A stretch of 64,000 nucleotides of DNA from Rhynchopus euleeides (GCA_963210315.1 OY723266.1:868001-932000); one strand, 5' to 3'; numbered from the stretch's first letter, positions 53,871-63,881 are shown. The notes: generated from the letters alone by a model not told the origin. Numbers and translations: made by a program.

Positions 53871-54326
53871 TCACCCCAGAAGCCATGACTGGTAGGCGGC
53901 GGAAGGGGAGACGGCAACGGTGCAGGTGTGGTTCGCCAGCACCCTGCTGCTGTAGCCCGCAAGCTGCGAGGCGGCGCCCTGCAGCGCGCTGCAGTAGTCG
54001 TCGCGCGAGGCGTCGAGCTGTGCTGTGAGATCGCGCGACGCCTGCATCAAGGAGGCGTGCTGTGCCTGGATGTGCTGGCGCGTCCCCCGCGCAGCATCCC
54101 CCAGCCCCTCCTCCCTGTCCGCCCGGGCACGCACGTGGCGCAGGCGCTGCTTGCGGTTCGTGACATCGCGCGTCAGCTTGTCGACCTCATCGCGCAGCCG
54201 GCTGCGGGACTCCTCCTCTGCCGCCAGCTGTGCGCGCAGCTCTGCCAGCAGCTCCTTCTCCCGCTTCAGCCGCCCCGCAAAGGACTCCCTCGTGCTCCCA
54301 GCGACGTCGCCCTGCGTCTGCGACAT
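53871..54326 (-). CDS. Small coiled-coil protein, hypothetical
   Basis: 151 residues from the ATG at 54326. Start MSQTQGDVAGSTRESFAGRLKREKELL; an uninterrupted Leu-zipper-like coiled coil (about 15-110) with heptads of Leu/Arg/Glu, then a short Ser/Ala-rich tail (SPSAAYQSWLLG). CTGTGCCAG lies 9 nt upstream. No known family. It could be a subunit of a coiled-coil complex or a partner of the neighbouring coiled-coil proteins. Length and regular heptads support it, but no homologue is known to me. Confidence 0.55.
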   Translation of the reverse strand: MSQTQGDVAGSTRESFAGRLKREKELLAELRAQLAAEEESRSRLRDEVDKLTRDVTNRKQRLRHVRARADREEGLGDAARGTRQHIQAQHASLMQASRDLTAQLDASRDDYCSALQGAASQLAGYSSRVLANHTCTVAVSPSAAYQSWLLG

Positions 54327-55887
54327 GTCCCTGCTGGCACAGGCGTGGCGTGGTTCGCGGAAAGAGGTTCCGTTCCTCGCTGCCCTCTGCCCTGCCCTGT
54401 CCTTGCCTGGTGTGTGTCGGTGTCTGCTGTCTGCCGGTGCGCTCTACCTGACAGGGTGTGCAGGGTGTGGTCTCCAGTGTCGAGTGGTGTGTGGCAGTGG
54501 TGCTCGTGTCAAGGGCAAGGGTGCGCTCGTTGTCTTCTGCACTCCGACAGAAACCTTCACGTGTCGGCACGTGTGTTTGTGAAATGCACATCAACCAAAC
54601 AGTGGTCGAACCGGGATGGGTGCAGGCCGCATCTGCTCAACAAACAAGGGGGGCGGAAGTGATGGCACTACCGGGTGGCAGGGGGCCGCCCCTTTCGTGT
54701 GTGACTTGCCAGAAAGCGGGCGGAGAAATCAGGAGAGAGCCGACTGCACAAGGGGCGCAATTGGGGGAAGCTCAGGTGACAGTCACTGTCGCAGCAAGGG
54801 GGCAAGACTTGGGCAGCAGACTCCCGAGTGCGAAAGCATGATGACGGACCCGGGTGAGTGGCGCCACCCCCCTTTTGCCAGCAAGAGCGGTGTCACATGG
54901 TAAGATCCACTCCGGTGGGCGCACCGTGCTAGGGCAGCACACCTGAGTGTAAACCCACGCACGATAAAGGTGCAGGCGAGTGACGACGCCTCCCGAAAGC
55001 AGTAGCGCGTCGTAGAGTCACACCTCCCTCGCGGGCTCCGCGCGCTTCGTGGTAATGATGACCCCATGATGATAAAGCACGCACCAACCTGGAGACACCT
55101 TGCTCCCCCACCGCATGCTACACTGGTTTGCCGACAGTTGGCTCTTCAGTGACAGCTCAGGTCGGAACGCAACGGATCCCCCTCCAGGGGGCGTAGATGG
55201 TGGCTAATCCTTGAAAGTGCAGCCCTGATTCATGTCTCCAAGTTACCTCGAACTGGTCTGAACACAGACACACAACCTGGGCTGAGGTCCTCCGACCCAT
55301 GGGTTAAACCCTGCCTGCAACGTCGTTCTGTTGATTTTGCTGTGTTTTGGGCGGTGTCTGTTTCGCTAAACAGACACCGCCTCAAAACTGGTTTCAACAC
55401 ACACACACACACCCCACCCGCCCGTAAAAACACCGGCGTACGCTTGTGAGAAAATGCACGACACAACAGCCAAACATGCTCCACAAATCATTTTGTGCGT
55501 GGACGCATGAACACATCACAAACAGAATCCGAGCAAAGAGCGCCTCCACAAGGGCACAACTAATCACAAGCTCATATTGTTCGAAGTCCGTTGTTCTGAG
55601 CGGCCACATCACGGGAAATCGAGCCTGTTCAACAACAACAACAACACACACTGCATCACACCACACGGGTTTGATCACTTTCGCTCTGTGCCGAAGTGCA
55701 GAAGGGGGTGGGTCACATACACATGGAGAGCCGGAGTCTGCATCCTGGTGTTCAGATGCAGCCTGCGCAGCTCCACTTTGAAGTGAGCGGGATATCAAAC
55801 GAGAGAGGGGAGGGAGGAGGTGGGGGTGGGGGTGCTGTGCCTGCACTGTTTAGTCTGCCTGTCCTGTTGATTGCCGAGGCAGCAGCC
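54327..55887. other. Intergenic, no gene recognised
   Basis: About 1.5 kb of mixed composition without a recognisable gene. An 11-bp perfect inverted repeat, GGCGGTGTCTG...CAGACACCGCC (55349-55381), lies about 500 bp downstream of the ankyrin gene stop, followed by a CA tract. It could help form a 3' end. Confidence 0.45.
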
Positions 55888-57924
55888 TCACTCCCCACTG
55901 AAGCGCCTGGTGTACTCGCTGCGACGCATGCGGTGCTTCGAGCTGGCGTGGCGCAGCACAGACTCTGCGGAAGGGAACGGCTCGCCGGATGCCAACGCAA
56001 CCGCCCCGCACACAGCACACGCATGGGTGCTGCCCGCAGGGTCCTCCTCATCGTCCTCACGCTTCCGCTTGCTGCTGCCGCTTCCTGGTGTTTCCCCCAC
56101 AGCGCCCTGTGCCGTCTCTGCTTCTGGTTCTGGTTCTGTACTGTCACTATCATCGTCACCATCACCTCCATCAAGGGCTTCATGCACAAGCGCCTTCACC
56201 GCCTTCGCACCCCGGCCTTTCAGGCCCGCTGCCACGGAGACACATGTCCTCCCGTCTGCAGCAGGCTTCGTCACGTCTGCCCCGCGTTCCAACAGGAGGT
56301 GGCACACAGGCGCACTTGCCGCAAGCACCGCAGCGAGCAGCGGGGGCGATAGACCGTCGTTGACACCAGCACCGTGGTCCAGCAGCAGGGTCACGATCTT
56401 CACGTCCCCCGTTGCTGCTGCATGCCCCAAGCACGTCCACCCGTCGTTGTCCTGTGCACCAACGTCCGCACCCTTCTCCAGCAGTGCCCTGCACCTGGCG
56501 ATCCTATTTGAACGTGCCATCCGCATCAGTACTGTTCTCCCATAGCTGTCGCGCACGTTCAGGTCGAGTCGCGGTGATGCCATCAGCGCCTCAAACATGA
56601 AGGCATTCTTGGTCAACACATCGTGCAGCAGCGGCACTCCTCCTCTTTCGCACACTTTGGGGCACACACCAGCAGCGAGCAGTGCAGCGACTGCATCATC
56701 CTTACTCTTGCCTGTGACTGCGATGTGCAGGGCTGTCGGGCCGTCGTTGTTGCGGGCAGAGGGGTCAGCACCGGCAGCGAGAAGTGCAGTCACTGTCTCA
56801 CCACAGTGACTGCGTGTGACTGCGATGAGCAGAGCTGTCAGGCCGTCGTAGTTGCCGACAGAGGCACCGTGCGACATGAGTAACACAACAAGCTGTGCGG
56901 ACAGCTTGTCTCCCTCCTCAGGCTGGAGGGACGATCCATTGGGGCCAGACACGGCATGCATCAGGCATGTCCATCCTTTGGAGTCCTTGAGGGCCACGTC
57001 TGGCGTGCGATTGTTTGCCTTCACGTACGCGAGTATCTCCTCACAGGCAGTCACATTCTTGGCGGAGGCTGCCTGCATGAGGCATGTCCCCCCGTCACCG
57101 TCCTGTACACTCAGCTCCACGAGCAGGCGTCGCACGTCTGTCCTGTCGGGGGAAGAATCACGCGCAGCATACACCAGGGCGTCGGTGAAGGAGGACTGCT
57201 GCAGGGTGCCGTGTGAGACAATAATACGTACTACCGGCAGACTGTTTGCTTCGACAGCCTTGTGCAGTGAGATGCGCAGGACCTCACGATCTTGTGGCAT
57301 GAAGGCAGCGAACACCCAGTCACGCCCTTTCTCAGCAGCCCTGTAGAAGAAGCCCTTGCATAACTCTGTGACACCACACTCGATCAGTATCTGCACAAGA
57401 TCACGCGACTGCAGTGCGTCGGTGTCGCGCTCGTTCGAGGAGATCCAATTCGCGAGGTACTCCTTCCAATACCTAGATGCAAGTAGAATCCTGCACATTG
57501 GCAAGTCAGGTTCAGCCAGAGCAACGGAGAGTGCATGTGGAATGGGGGAGAAGAAGAATCTCCTCCAGCCCCATGCAAGGATTATGAGGCGCACAGTCTC
57601 AGTATCCCCTCGCTCCACAGCGTGATTGAAGTCAGTGAAGGTGTCGTTGTTGCTGACACCTTTCTCTTCCAGGATACGTATGGCCCCTTCAGCATCAAGA
57701 GTCGGGATGACCTCGATGGTGCTGCCTGAGGACAGGGCAGCGACACTGCTGTCGTCGGATAGGAGCAGCCCCTCTGGCATCATCGTCATCGTGAATGTGC
57801 GGATGGTCTCTTGATCCAGTTCGCACAGCGCCTTGTGCACCGCGGTGTGCAGTTCAGCCAGTTTCGGCTCACCGGCAAACTCACACATCACCTCATGTTT
57901 CCCGAGCACCACACGCAGCTCCAT
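55888..57924 (-). CDS. Ankyrin-repeat protein with a beta-grasp-like N-terminus and a C2H2-type zinc finger
   Basis: Single exon, 678 residues from the ATG at 57924; a longer upstream reading is open but lacks support, and the CTACAG acceptor-like site ends at 57942, 17 nt before the ATG. The N-terminal ~75 residues (MELRVVLGKHEVMCEF...) alternate strands like a ubiquitin-type fold. Ankyrin repeats occupy about 250-590, with typical GxTCLMHA, GLTALLIAV, GPTALHIAV, GRTVLMRMAR, GWTCLGHAA and LLLDHGAG segments. An acidic region with a KRKRE nuclear-localisation-like stretch precedes CAVCGAVAL...RHASSKH at the C-terminus, a C2H2 finger (C-x2-C, then H-x5-H). Ankyrin repeats mediate protein binding; the zinc finger suggests nuclear or RNA contact. 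Function not known. Confidence 0.82.
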   Translation of the reverse strand: MELRVVLGKHEVMCEFAGEPKLAELHTAVHKALCELDQETIRTFTMTMMPEGLLLSDDSSVAALSSGSTIEVIPTLDAEGAIRILEEKGVSNNDTFTDFNHAVERGDTETVRLIILAWGWRRFFFSPIPHALSVALAEPDLPMCRILLASRYWKEYLANWISSNERDTDALQSRDLVQILIECGVTELCKGFFYRAAEKGRDWVFAAFMPQDREVLRISLHKAVEANSLPVVRIIVSHGTLQQSSFTDALVYAARDSSPDRTDVRRLLVELSVQDGDGGTCLMQAASAKNVTACEEILAYVKANNRTPDVALKDSKGWTCLMHAVSGPNGSSLQPEEGDKLSAQLVVLLMSHGASVGNYDGLTALLIAVTRSHCGETVTALLAAGADPSARNNDGPTALHIAVTGKSKDDAVAALLAAGVCPKVCERGGVPLLHDVLTKNAFMFEALMASPRLDLNVRDSYGRTVLMRMARSNRIARCRALLEKGADVGAQDNDGWTCLGHAAATGDVKIVTLLLDHGAGVNDGLSPPLLAAVLAASAPVCHLLLERGADVTKPAADGRTCVSVAAGLKGRGAKAVKALVHEALDGGDGDDDSDSTEPEPEAETAQGAVGETPGSGSSKRKREDDEEDPAGSTHACAVCGAVALASGEPFPSAESVLRHASSKHRMRRSEYTRRFSGE

Positions 57925-58178
57925 CGCAGGTGTTGTGTCTCCTGTAGGATTCGCGTGGCAAACGGAACAGCCAAACATGCAAGTCAAAACCAACCAACAC
58001 ACAGGAACAGGGCAAAGGGGGCCTTGTGCACTTTGATGCTGCGCGTTGGGTGCCAAGTCGAAACCGAGAGGAGTGGCCGCTGTCTCCTGGTTGGGGCACA
58101 CCCCAATTCGCTTGGCAGCCCCTGTCGGTGCGCTTTTAATGAGACGGGGTGAGTGTCCTGCTATGAGCCTCAATGGGG

Positions 58179-58330
58179 GTATGGAAATTTAGGCAAAATT
58201 AGCCAATTTAGCCAGGTTTTTTGGCTGGGGAAAATAGTTGTCCAATTTTTGAAAAATTCGAAAAAAATCGAAAAAAACGCCTAACTGTTTTTAGCCACTA
58301 CGGCTAGCCACAGTGGCTAAATTTCCATAC
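58179..58330. mobile_element. 152-bp MITE-like element with perfect 14-bp terminal inverted repeats
   Basis: GTATGGAAATTTAG at 58179-58192 is perfectly complementary to CTAAATTTCCATAC at 58317-58330. The interior is AT-rich with GCCA/TGGC and AAAATCGAAAAAA words. There is no coding sequence. Candidate target duplications are not clear. Confidence 0.7.
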
Positions 58331-58349
58331 GGCCCTGGTGACCCGGGGT

Positions 58350-58640
58350 CCGAAATTTCGACATGTCGAAAAAATTTTTTTTGGCCAAAAAAAAATTTTT
58401 TTTTTCGCCTGGCTCAACAGAATCTGGGGCTCACTGGGGTGCCACACTGAAAAATTTCGGAAAATTTTCGAATTTTTTTTCAGCCATTTTTGGTTAGCCA
58501 GGCCTGGGCCCAGCTGGGCCAGGTAGGCCGAAATTTCGACATGTCGAAAAAAAAAAATTTGGCCAAAAAAAAAATTTTTTTTTCGCGTATCCGTCAGGTG
58601 GACCACCGGGTGGGGAGAGATCCGGTGTGAGGCACTTGGG
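58350..58640. repeat. Pair of direct repeats with a TTTCGACATGTCGAAA palindrome
   Basis: CCGAAATTTCGACATGTCGAAAA plus a TTTGGCCAAAAAAAA stretch occurs at 58350-58408 and again at 58529-58586, about 180 bp apart. The unit contains two palindromes. It may be a short tandem duplication or mobile-element ends. Confidence 0.65.
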
Positions 58641-59147
58641 TCCGTCCAGGTGGGCAGGGGGAACCTGGGGGCGGGGGGCCTCAAAACCCGTCTACCAGTG
58701 CCGCTTCTAATCTCGTCGGTCTTGTCCCAACCACCACCAGCCAGCCCAGAACGCCCTGACGCTGCGACCTCGTCGATTTTTCCGTTTCGCCCATCCGCCC
58801 AACTCCGCCAACCCAACCAGCCCTACCCTTTCTCCCAGTCAGGGCGGTACTCACACGAGCGGCAAAGCGCTGGGGGAGGGGGGGGGGGGGACATCAATAG
58901 GGGAGGGGAGGGGAGGGGAGGGGAGGGGAGGGGAGGGGAGGGGAGGGGGGAGGAAGGGAGGGGAGGAAGGGGGGGGGGGGTTATGTTGTTTCTAACCCAG
59001 ACCTGCTGTGCAGAGCCCGGGGGAGGGGGTGGCCAGCCCCTGTCTAACCATTCACAACGGCCACCTGCACACATCTATGAAAGGGGGGGGGGGGAAGGTC
59101 CCGGGGGGGGGGGGGGGGGGGTGGTGGGGGTGGGGACGCTGCTCCGC
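58641..59147. other. Intergenic with AGGGG minisatellite
   Basis: No gene was recognised. A (GGGGA)n tract of about 10 units lies at 58900-58955, then G runs near 58960-58980 and 59100-59120, just downstream of the FYVE-like gene stop. Confidence 0.6.
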
Positions 59148-60569
59148 CTACTCGCCCCGCTCCACCTCCGTCTGCAGCTTGCGCATGTAGACGCGCAGGC
59201 TGACCCCCGGCTCCCTCGTCTGGTTCCCGGGCTCGGCCTGCGCGCCCCCTTGCAGGATGCGCGCCTGCAGCCACTCCGCCGCTACGTCACCTGCCACCCT
59301 GGGCGAGAGGGGGCAAAGGCCATAGCTGGGGTGGAAGCAGTGCCTCCACGCCTCGACGGTGCGGGGGATGGCTCCTCCCATCGAGACGCAGGGGGCCATG
59401 CCGCGGGCCCGCGCTACCACCCCCTCGGCCCAGACACGGGACGCCGCAAGCTCCTGCAGAGCGGGGATGTTCGCCGCGGGCGTCTCGTCGTCCCCGTAGG
59501 CGTGGATGGCCTGGAGGTCGTCCTCGGGCTCCCACACGTTCGCCGGGTCGTCGTCGAACTCCATGGGGCCCGCCGCGTCACCCTGACGCAGCTCCTCCAG
59601 GCGTCTCGAGGACGCGGCCGTCCGGCTGCGGCGCTGCCCGTCCCGGCGGGCCTGCGCGGCGTTGCGCATCATCGTCGCAGCAACCCCCTGGATCCCGCCA
59701 GCCCCACCGGGGGCTGTTCCGCCAGAGGTGCCAGAGGGGGCTGTGTTGAAGGTGTGGGAGCCTCCGCCCTGGCGGCGCCGCGCGGCCTGAGCGGGGCCAG
59801 ACGGCTGGGCACCTGCCGCCGTGACCGGAGCCGCAGAGGGCACACCAGAGGGGGCTGTGTTTGAGGTTTGGGAGCCTCCGCCCTGGTGGTTCTCTGTGGC
59901 CCCCGACCCCGACGGCGGGCACTCTGCATGTTGGGCCTGCCCCTGCATGGGGGCTGGGGCAGCCCGGGAGGCACTCTCCGCCGGGGGCACGCTGTGGCCG
60001 TGGGTCGCGGAGGGCGCACCAGAGGGGGCTGTGTTTGAGGTTTGGGAGCCTCCGCCCTGGTGCATCTCCACGTCCTGGCCGGGAGCGACCGGCTCCTCCG
60101 CCACTTCCTCCTTCACCCGCGTTGGATGGTGCGCAGCCCCCGACGAGTCGTGCGGGGCACTCGGCTGCCTGGGCCCCATCGGCGTGTCGTGCATGCGGCT
60201 CGGGATGGGCTTCCGCCGGCGGGGGCGCGCCCGGGCGGACTCCAGGACCTCCCGCAGATCCGGGGTGACCGCGGGTTGCTCCGCAGGGTCTGGAGCGTCG
60301 ACATCCACCGCCACCCGGTCAATGTAGCCTGGGCACCGCTCACCCCGCACTGCGCATGACGCGCACACTTTGCGCCAGCATCTGCCACACGCGTGATGCC
60401 TCGCGGAGCGGTCGAACGGGCGGCGGCACTTCTCGCACTCCTCCACCTGGCCCGCCGAGCCCCCCTGACGCACCATCTGCATGGGACTATCACCATCGCA
60501 CCCCGTGACATCCGCTGCCATCGGCTTCGGGGGAAGACCCGCCAGGTGCTGACGCATGGGCTCCGGCAT
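59148..60569 (-). CDS. FYVE-like zinc-finger protein with tandem GGGSQTSNTAPSG repeats
   Basis: 473 residues from the ATG at 60569 (MPEPMRQHLAGLPPKP). Near the N-terminus (45-79) Cys pairs CEKC, CGRC and CASC plus a further Cys surround RSARHHAC, which resembles the R(R/K)HHCR core of FYVE fingers that bind phosphatidylinositol 3-phosphate; only seven metal-binding cysteines are clear. A charged, Pro-rich middle carries three to four imperfect copies of QGGGSQTSNTAPSG. The C-terminal ~180 residues contain Trp, His and Leu in a folded-looking pattern (EAWRHCFHPSYGLCPLSP, VYMRKLQTEVERGE). No acceptor-like AG is obvious upstream, unlike the other genes, and the 5' flank is a palindromic satellite. 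The gene could be a member of a repeat-associated family or a decayed element gene; coding quality favours a real protein. Confidence 0.55.
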   Translation of the reverse strand: MPEPMRQHLAGLPPKPMAADVTGCDGDSPMQMVRQGGSAGQVEECEKCRRPFDRSARHHACGRCWRKVCASCAVRGERCPGYIDRVAVDVDAPDPAEQPAVTPDLREVLESARARPRRRKPIPSRMHDTPMGPRQPSAPHDSSGAAHHPTRVKEEVAEEPVAPGQDVEMHQGGGSQTSNTAPSGAPSATHGHSVPPAESASRAAPAPMQGQAQHAECPPSGSGATENHQGGGSQTSNTAPSGVPSAAPVTAAGAQPSGPAQAARRRQGGGSHTFNTAPSGTSGGTAPGGAGGIQGVAATMMRNAAQARRDGQRRSRTAASSRRLEELRQGDAAGPMEFDDDPANVWEPEDDLQAIHAYGDDETPAANIPALQELAASRVWAEGVVARARGMAPCVSMGGAIPRTVEAWRHCFHPSYGLCPLSPRVAGDVAAEWLQARILQGGAQAEPGNQTREPGVSLRVYMRKLQTEVERGE

Positions 60570-60617
60570 AACTAGGGGCACGTAGTGCCCATGTTGCCCC
60601 CCGTCCTCCGCGGTTTA

Positions 60618-60905
60618 CTTGTCATGCAAGTATTTTACATGTATAATACTTGCATGACAAGTATTATACATGTATAATACATGTAAATGCATGAAATATA
60701 CATGTAAAATACATGTATATCAAGTAAAAATACATGTATAATAGTTGACATGCAAGTATTATACATGTATTTTTACTTGATATACATGTATTTTACATGT
60801 ATATTTCAGGCATATACATGTATTATACATGTATAATAGTTGACATGCAAGTATTATACATGTATAATACATGTATTATACTTGTAGTTATACATGTAAA
60901 ATTTA
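60618..60905. repeat. TACATGTA palindromic satellite
   Basis: About 290 bp of TACATGTATAATAC and ACTTGCATGACAAG words, self-complementary throughout. Like the block at 1033-1552, but built from different words. AT-rich in a GC-rich context. Confidence 0.75.
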
Positions 60906-62159
60906 CAAGATCCCACCGTGCAGGGGCGGAGCGTGGGCAGGCTGACGGGGCAAGGCTGTGGCTGTTGAGCCATCGCTCTGGGAGGTCAGCAAAACCTGGA
61001 GGAGTATGTGCCACCCCCGGCCGGGGCGCACTCGCACCCGCTGCACACCCGCAGCAAGATGAGTTGCGGTACCCCGCACAGGTGTTCGAGTGGGCTGCCA
61101 TGGTCCTGCTCACGACGACCTGCAGGTCACCCGTCCCTGTCGTGCAGGCAGTGCCAGGAGGTGGTGGCCTCGTCAATCTAGCAGTGTTTGAGTTGACCGG
61201 GATGAGGCACTCCACTCTGGGTCTGCTGTTTGTGATGTACAAGCAACAAGCAGGTCTGACTGGAGTGGCCCTCCTCAACGGGCACACTGGCATCTGTGCA
61301 GCAGCACTATCCCACCCCCGGAACGCCCCGCGTAACACCGGTGGGAAGGACATTGTTCCTGGGCATCTAGAGGAGGACCCGGGCCGTTCGTTGTATTCTT
61401 CACAGTCGCAGCCTCCGGCTTGTCGTTGTTCGTCAGCGTTGCGCCCACCCAGCCTGTGCAGAGAACTTGTGCCGTCTTCAACAGTAACTTTTGGCCGACA
61501 ATTTTTGGGGCATTTTTTCACCAAACAAATTCTCTCTGCTGGCCAAGTCGAAGACTCGTTTGGGGACTTTTGGTGTCCCCAATTTTTCAATTTTTGAAAA
61601 ATATGCTCACTTTGCTAAACTGGACCCAACTCCCCACACTCTTTTTTTAGCGAAAAACAGCAAATTTCGGCCGATTTTTTCTCATTTTTTTTCATTTTTT
61701 TTCATTTTTTTTCATTTTTTTTCATTTTTTTTCACCGACTTTTCCATACCCCCAATATCCTATAACTCATATCACAACCTCTATCAGCTGGCGATGAGTG
61801 TGAAGTGAAGTGCAATGTACCCTGGGGCCTTTCCAGGGTTCTTCGCCGTGGGGCCTATTCCTTTATCTCAGGGCTTGGAGAGGTGACCCGGGTGGCGAGG
61901 AGTACCGGGCGGGGTAACGCTCTCTTTCTCTCTCTGTTCTAATTGGAGACAAGGGGGTGCAGTGCACGGGCTTGTGCTCGGGCTGTGAGCTCTACACACG
62001 CGGGCGAAGGTAAAAAAAAGTCTCGTCGTTCTACGGCTCATCACCTCAGGTCCCTTTGATCTTGGCTCACACCTGATATGAGGCGCACCAGGGAGGTTGT
62101 AGTGCGCTAGCGCCAAAACACAGCGAGCACCGGCAGACCACCACATGGCGTCTTGCATC
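60906..62159. other. Gene-poor region
   Basis: No intact gene was recognised. A minisatellite of ATTTTTTTTC units (about six copies) lies at 61680-61735. The remaining frames are short or lack domains. Confidence 0.45.
61680..61735 (+). repeat. 10-bp minisatellite ATTTTTTTTC
   Basis: Six tandem CATTTTTTTT units just after AATTTCGGCCGATTTTTTC. Confidence 0.75.
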
Positions 62160-63170
62160 AGACGAGCTTGCTCTGACTTTGCTTCAGGATTGTCGCATCC
62201 GGAGACACGTCAATCATGACGAAGAATTCTCCAAACCAGCAACTTAGGCAACTGCGGTATTGGAAACCAGCAGAAACCACCAAGCCTGGATGTGTGTCCC
62301 GAGGAGGGGCTGAACATGGTTGCGGCCAATCTAGGCACGTGTGTCGTGGATGACCGTGCAGGCAGAGGTGGGTGTCGCTCACTGGCATCAGGGCTCTTCC
62401 GACAGAGCTTTCCCTTGATCTCGGCGACAGCACCCCGGCTGAGAAGGACACCGCCTTCGCTGATTTATTCCCGAAGGCACGGGCGATCATCCCGGGCAAT
62501 ATGCAGCACCAGCTGGATGGGTTCACGACCGCACTGGCGCTGAAGGATGTGCTGTGCCACATCTCTGACGCAGCTGAGAGGGAGAAGCAGGCGAGCAAGA
62601 CGGCACCACCGGCCGTGCGATCCCGCTTCTCTCCGACGCACACTACCTGCACCGCTTGAGTGGATCTGCACCTTGCACCACGTCCCCGGGCATTTATACA
62701 ATCTTCCGGGCCCGCTGCAGGACAGCGGCCCTGCTACGTGTGCGTCGCTTCTGCGGTTGGCAGAGATGCCCACGAAATCGCTGGGCTCGAGTCCCACCTG
62801 CAGGCCGCCGTCCGCCTGACGGCACCCCTCGCATCGCTGCTCCAGAAGTACTGCGATGCGCAGCTGGGTGTGCCAACGGCGTGCCCCTGTCGACGCAGTG
62901 TACACCGACATTGAGAATGTCATCGAGAAAGTGTCTGAGGTGGAGAAGTACGACCCCCCAGTGCCCCTGGCAGGGGAGCTGGCCTGGGCTGGCGACCGCA
63001 TGCGCAGAAGGTGGGACGGCACGGAATCAGGGAAGTCCTTCTGGTTTGCGGTCCGCCGTCTGTGCCCGAGCGCGTACGGCCGCATGAGTCGTAGGGGTGT
63101 CAGGACCCCGGTGCCACCTCCCCTCTGTTTCGGGGAGGTCACGAGCAGGGCCTGGGTGATCTACGACTAG
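62160..63170 (+). pseudogene. Degenerate coding sequence, unidentified
   Basis: The plus strand has protein-like composition in switching frames. About 62160-62240 gives DELALTLLQDCRIRRHVNHD, 62390-62660 gives LPTELSLDLGDSTPAEKDTA, and 62890-63168 (VYTDIENVIEKVSEVEKYDP, then FWFAVRRLCPSAYGRMSRRG) ends in a stop at 63168. Each good stretch is interrupted by stops or frame changes and no GTATG donor or AG acceptor fits well. It resembles the decayed plus-strand sequences near 21100-21700 and 28827-29370 in being opposite to all intact genes and embedded in repeats. Family not recognised. Confidence 0.35.
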
Positions 63171-63423
63171 GCCACCACGTTCCGAGGGTGTGCTGGATTT
63201 CTGGGACAACCCGGGGGCGAACCGGGCTGCTACACTCCTCTCTGCTCTCGGGTGTCTGCTGCTTGTCGAGCGACAGGCAGGGCGGAAGCCATTTTTCTTT
63301 GTACAGTCGACAGAGAATCGCAGTGCCCAATGTCATGTGCAGGCAACAGGGAGTTGTCAAGTGTGTTTCCTCAGCTCGGTACAGGAGGCGAATCTCCAAA
63401 GGAAAATAGGAGGGGGAAAAAAA

Positions 63424-63531
63424 CGGCCGTTTTTTCGCCAACAAAACATGAAAACGGCCGTTTTTATATTTCGGTAGCGGGAACTGAGGTAGTGAATTCT
63501 CAGAAAATTCACTCCCTCCATGACGGCCGTT
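63424..63531. repeat. ACGGCCGT palindrome cluster 3
   Basis: AAAAACGGCCGTTTTTTC, AAAACGGCCGTTTTTAT and TGACGGCCGTTATG within 110 bp, the same motif as the clusters at 26910-27012 and 30829-31025. Confidence 0.6.
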
Positions 63532-63547
63532 ATGACACTATGCCCCC

Positions 63548-63600
63548 CCCTTGTAACTGTCCGCCTCGGGGCCTCCTCGGGGGGCGGACAATTACAAGGG
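63548..63600. repeat. Miniature foldback element CCCTTGTAACTGTCCGCC, copy 1
   Basis: CCTTGTAACTGTCCGCC is complementary, with one mismatch, to the closing GGCGGACAATTACAAGG; the loop is GC-rich. A related copy follows at 63804-63881. Confidence 0.8.
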
Positions 63601-63667
63601 TTATACTGGGTACTAAGGCCTGCAGTGCGAGTGGTTGGCCTGCGTGACAAGGGTCTCTTAATCACCC

Positions 63668-63717
63668 CTCGCTATTCCCCTATCACCCCCTGGGGGGTGG
63701 TAGGGGTGAGTAGCGAG
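63668..63717. repeat. Imperfect 50-bp palindrome
   Basis: CTCGCTATTCCCCTATCACC pairs with GGTGGTAGGGGTGAGTAGCG and onward, with a few mismatches. Function unknown. Confidence 0.55.
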
Positions 63718-63803
63718 AACCCTGGCCACACAGAGCGCACAAACACTATGGAATGTGCCTCTGTTGTGTTGTGTGCACGCTGCAGCCAGTGGCACAGGCT
63801 AAT

Positions 63804-63881
63804 CCCTTGTAATTGTCCGCCTGACCTTGTAATTGTCCGTTTCGGCCAAAAATGCCAAAATAGGGCGGACAATTACAAGGG
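63804..63881. repeat. Miniature foldback element, copy 2
   Basis: Starts CCCTTGTAATTGTCCGCC, repeats CCTTGTAATTGTCCG internally and ends GGGCGGACAATTACAAGG. Ends are inverted copies of the same 18-bp word as the element at 63548-63600. Confidence 0.8.
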
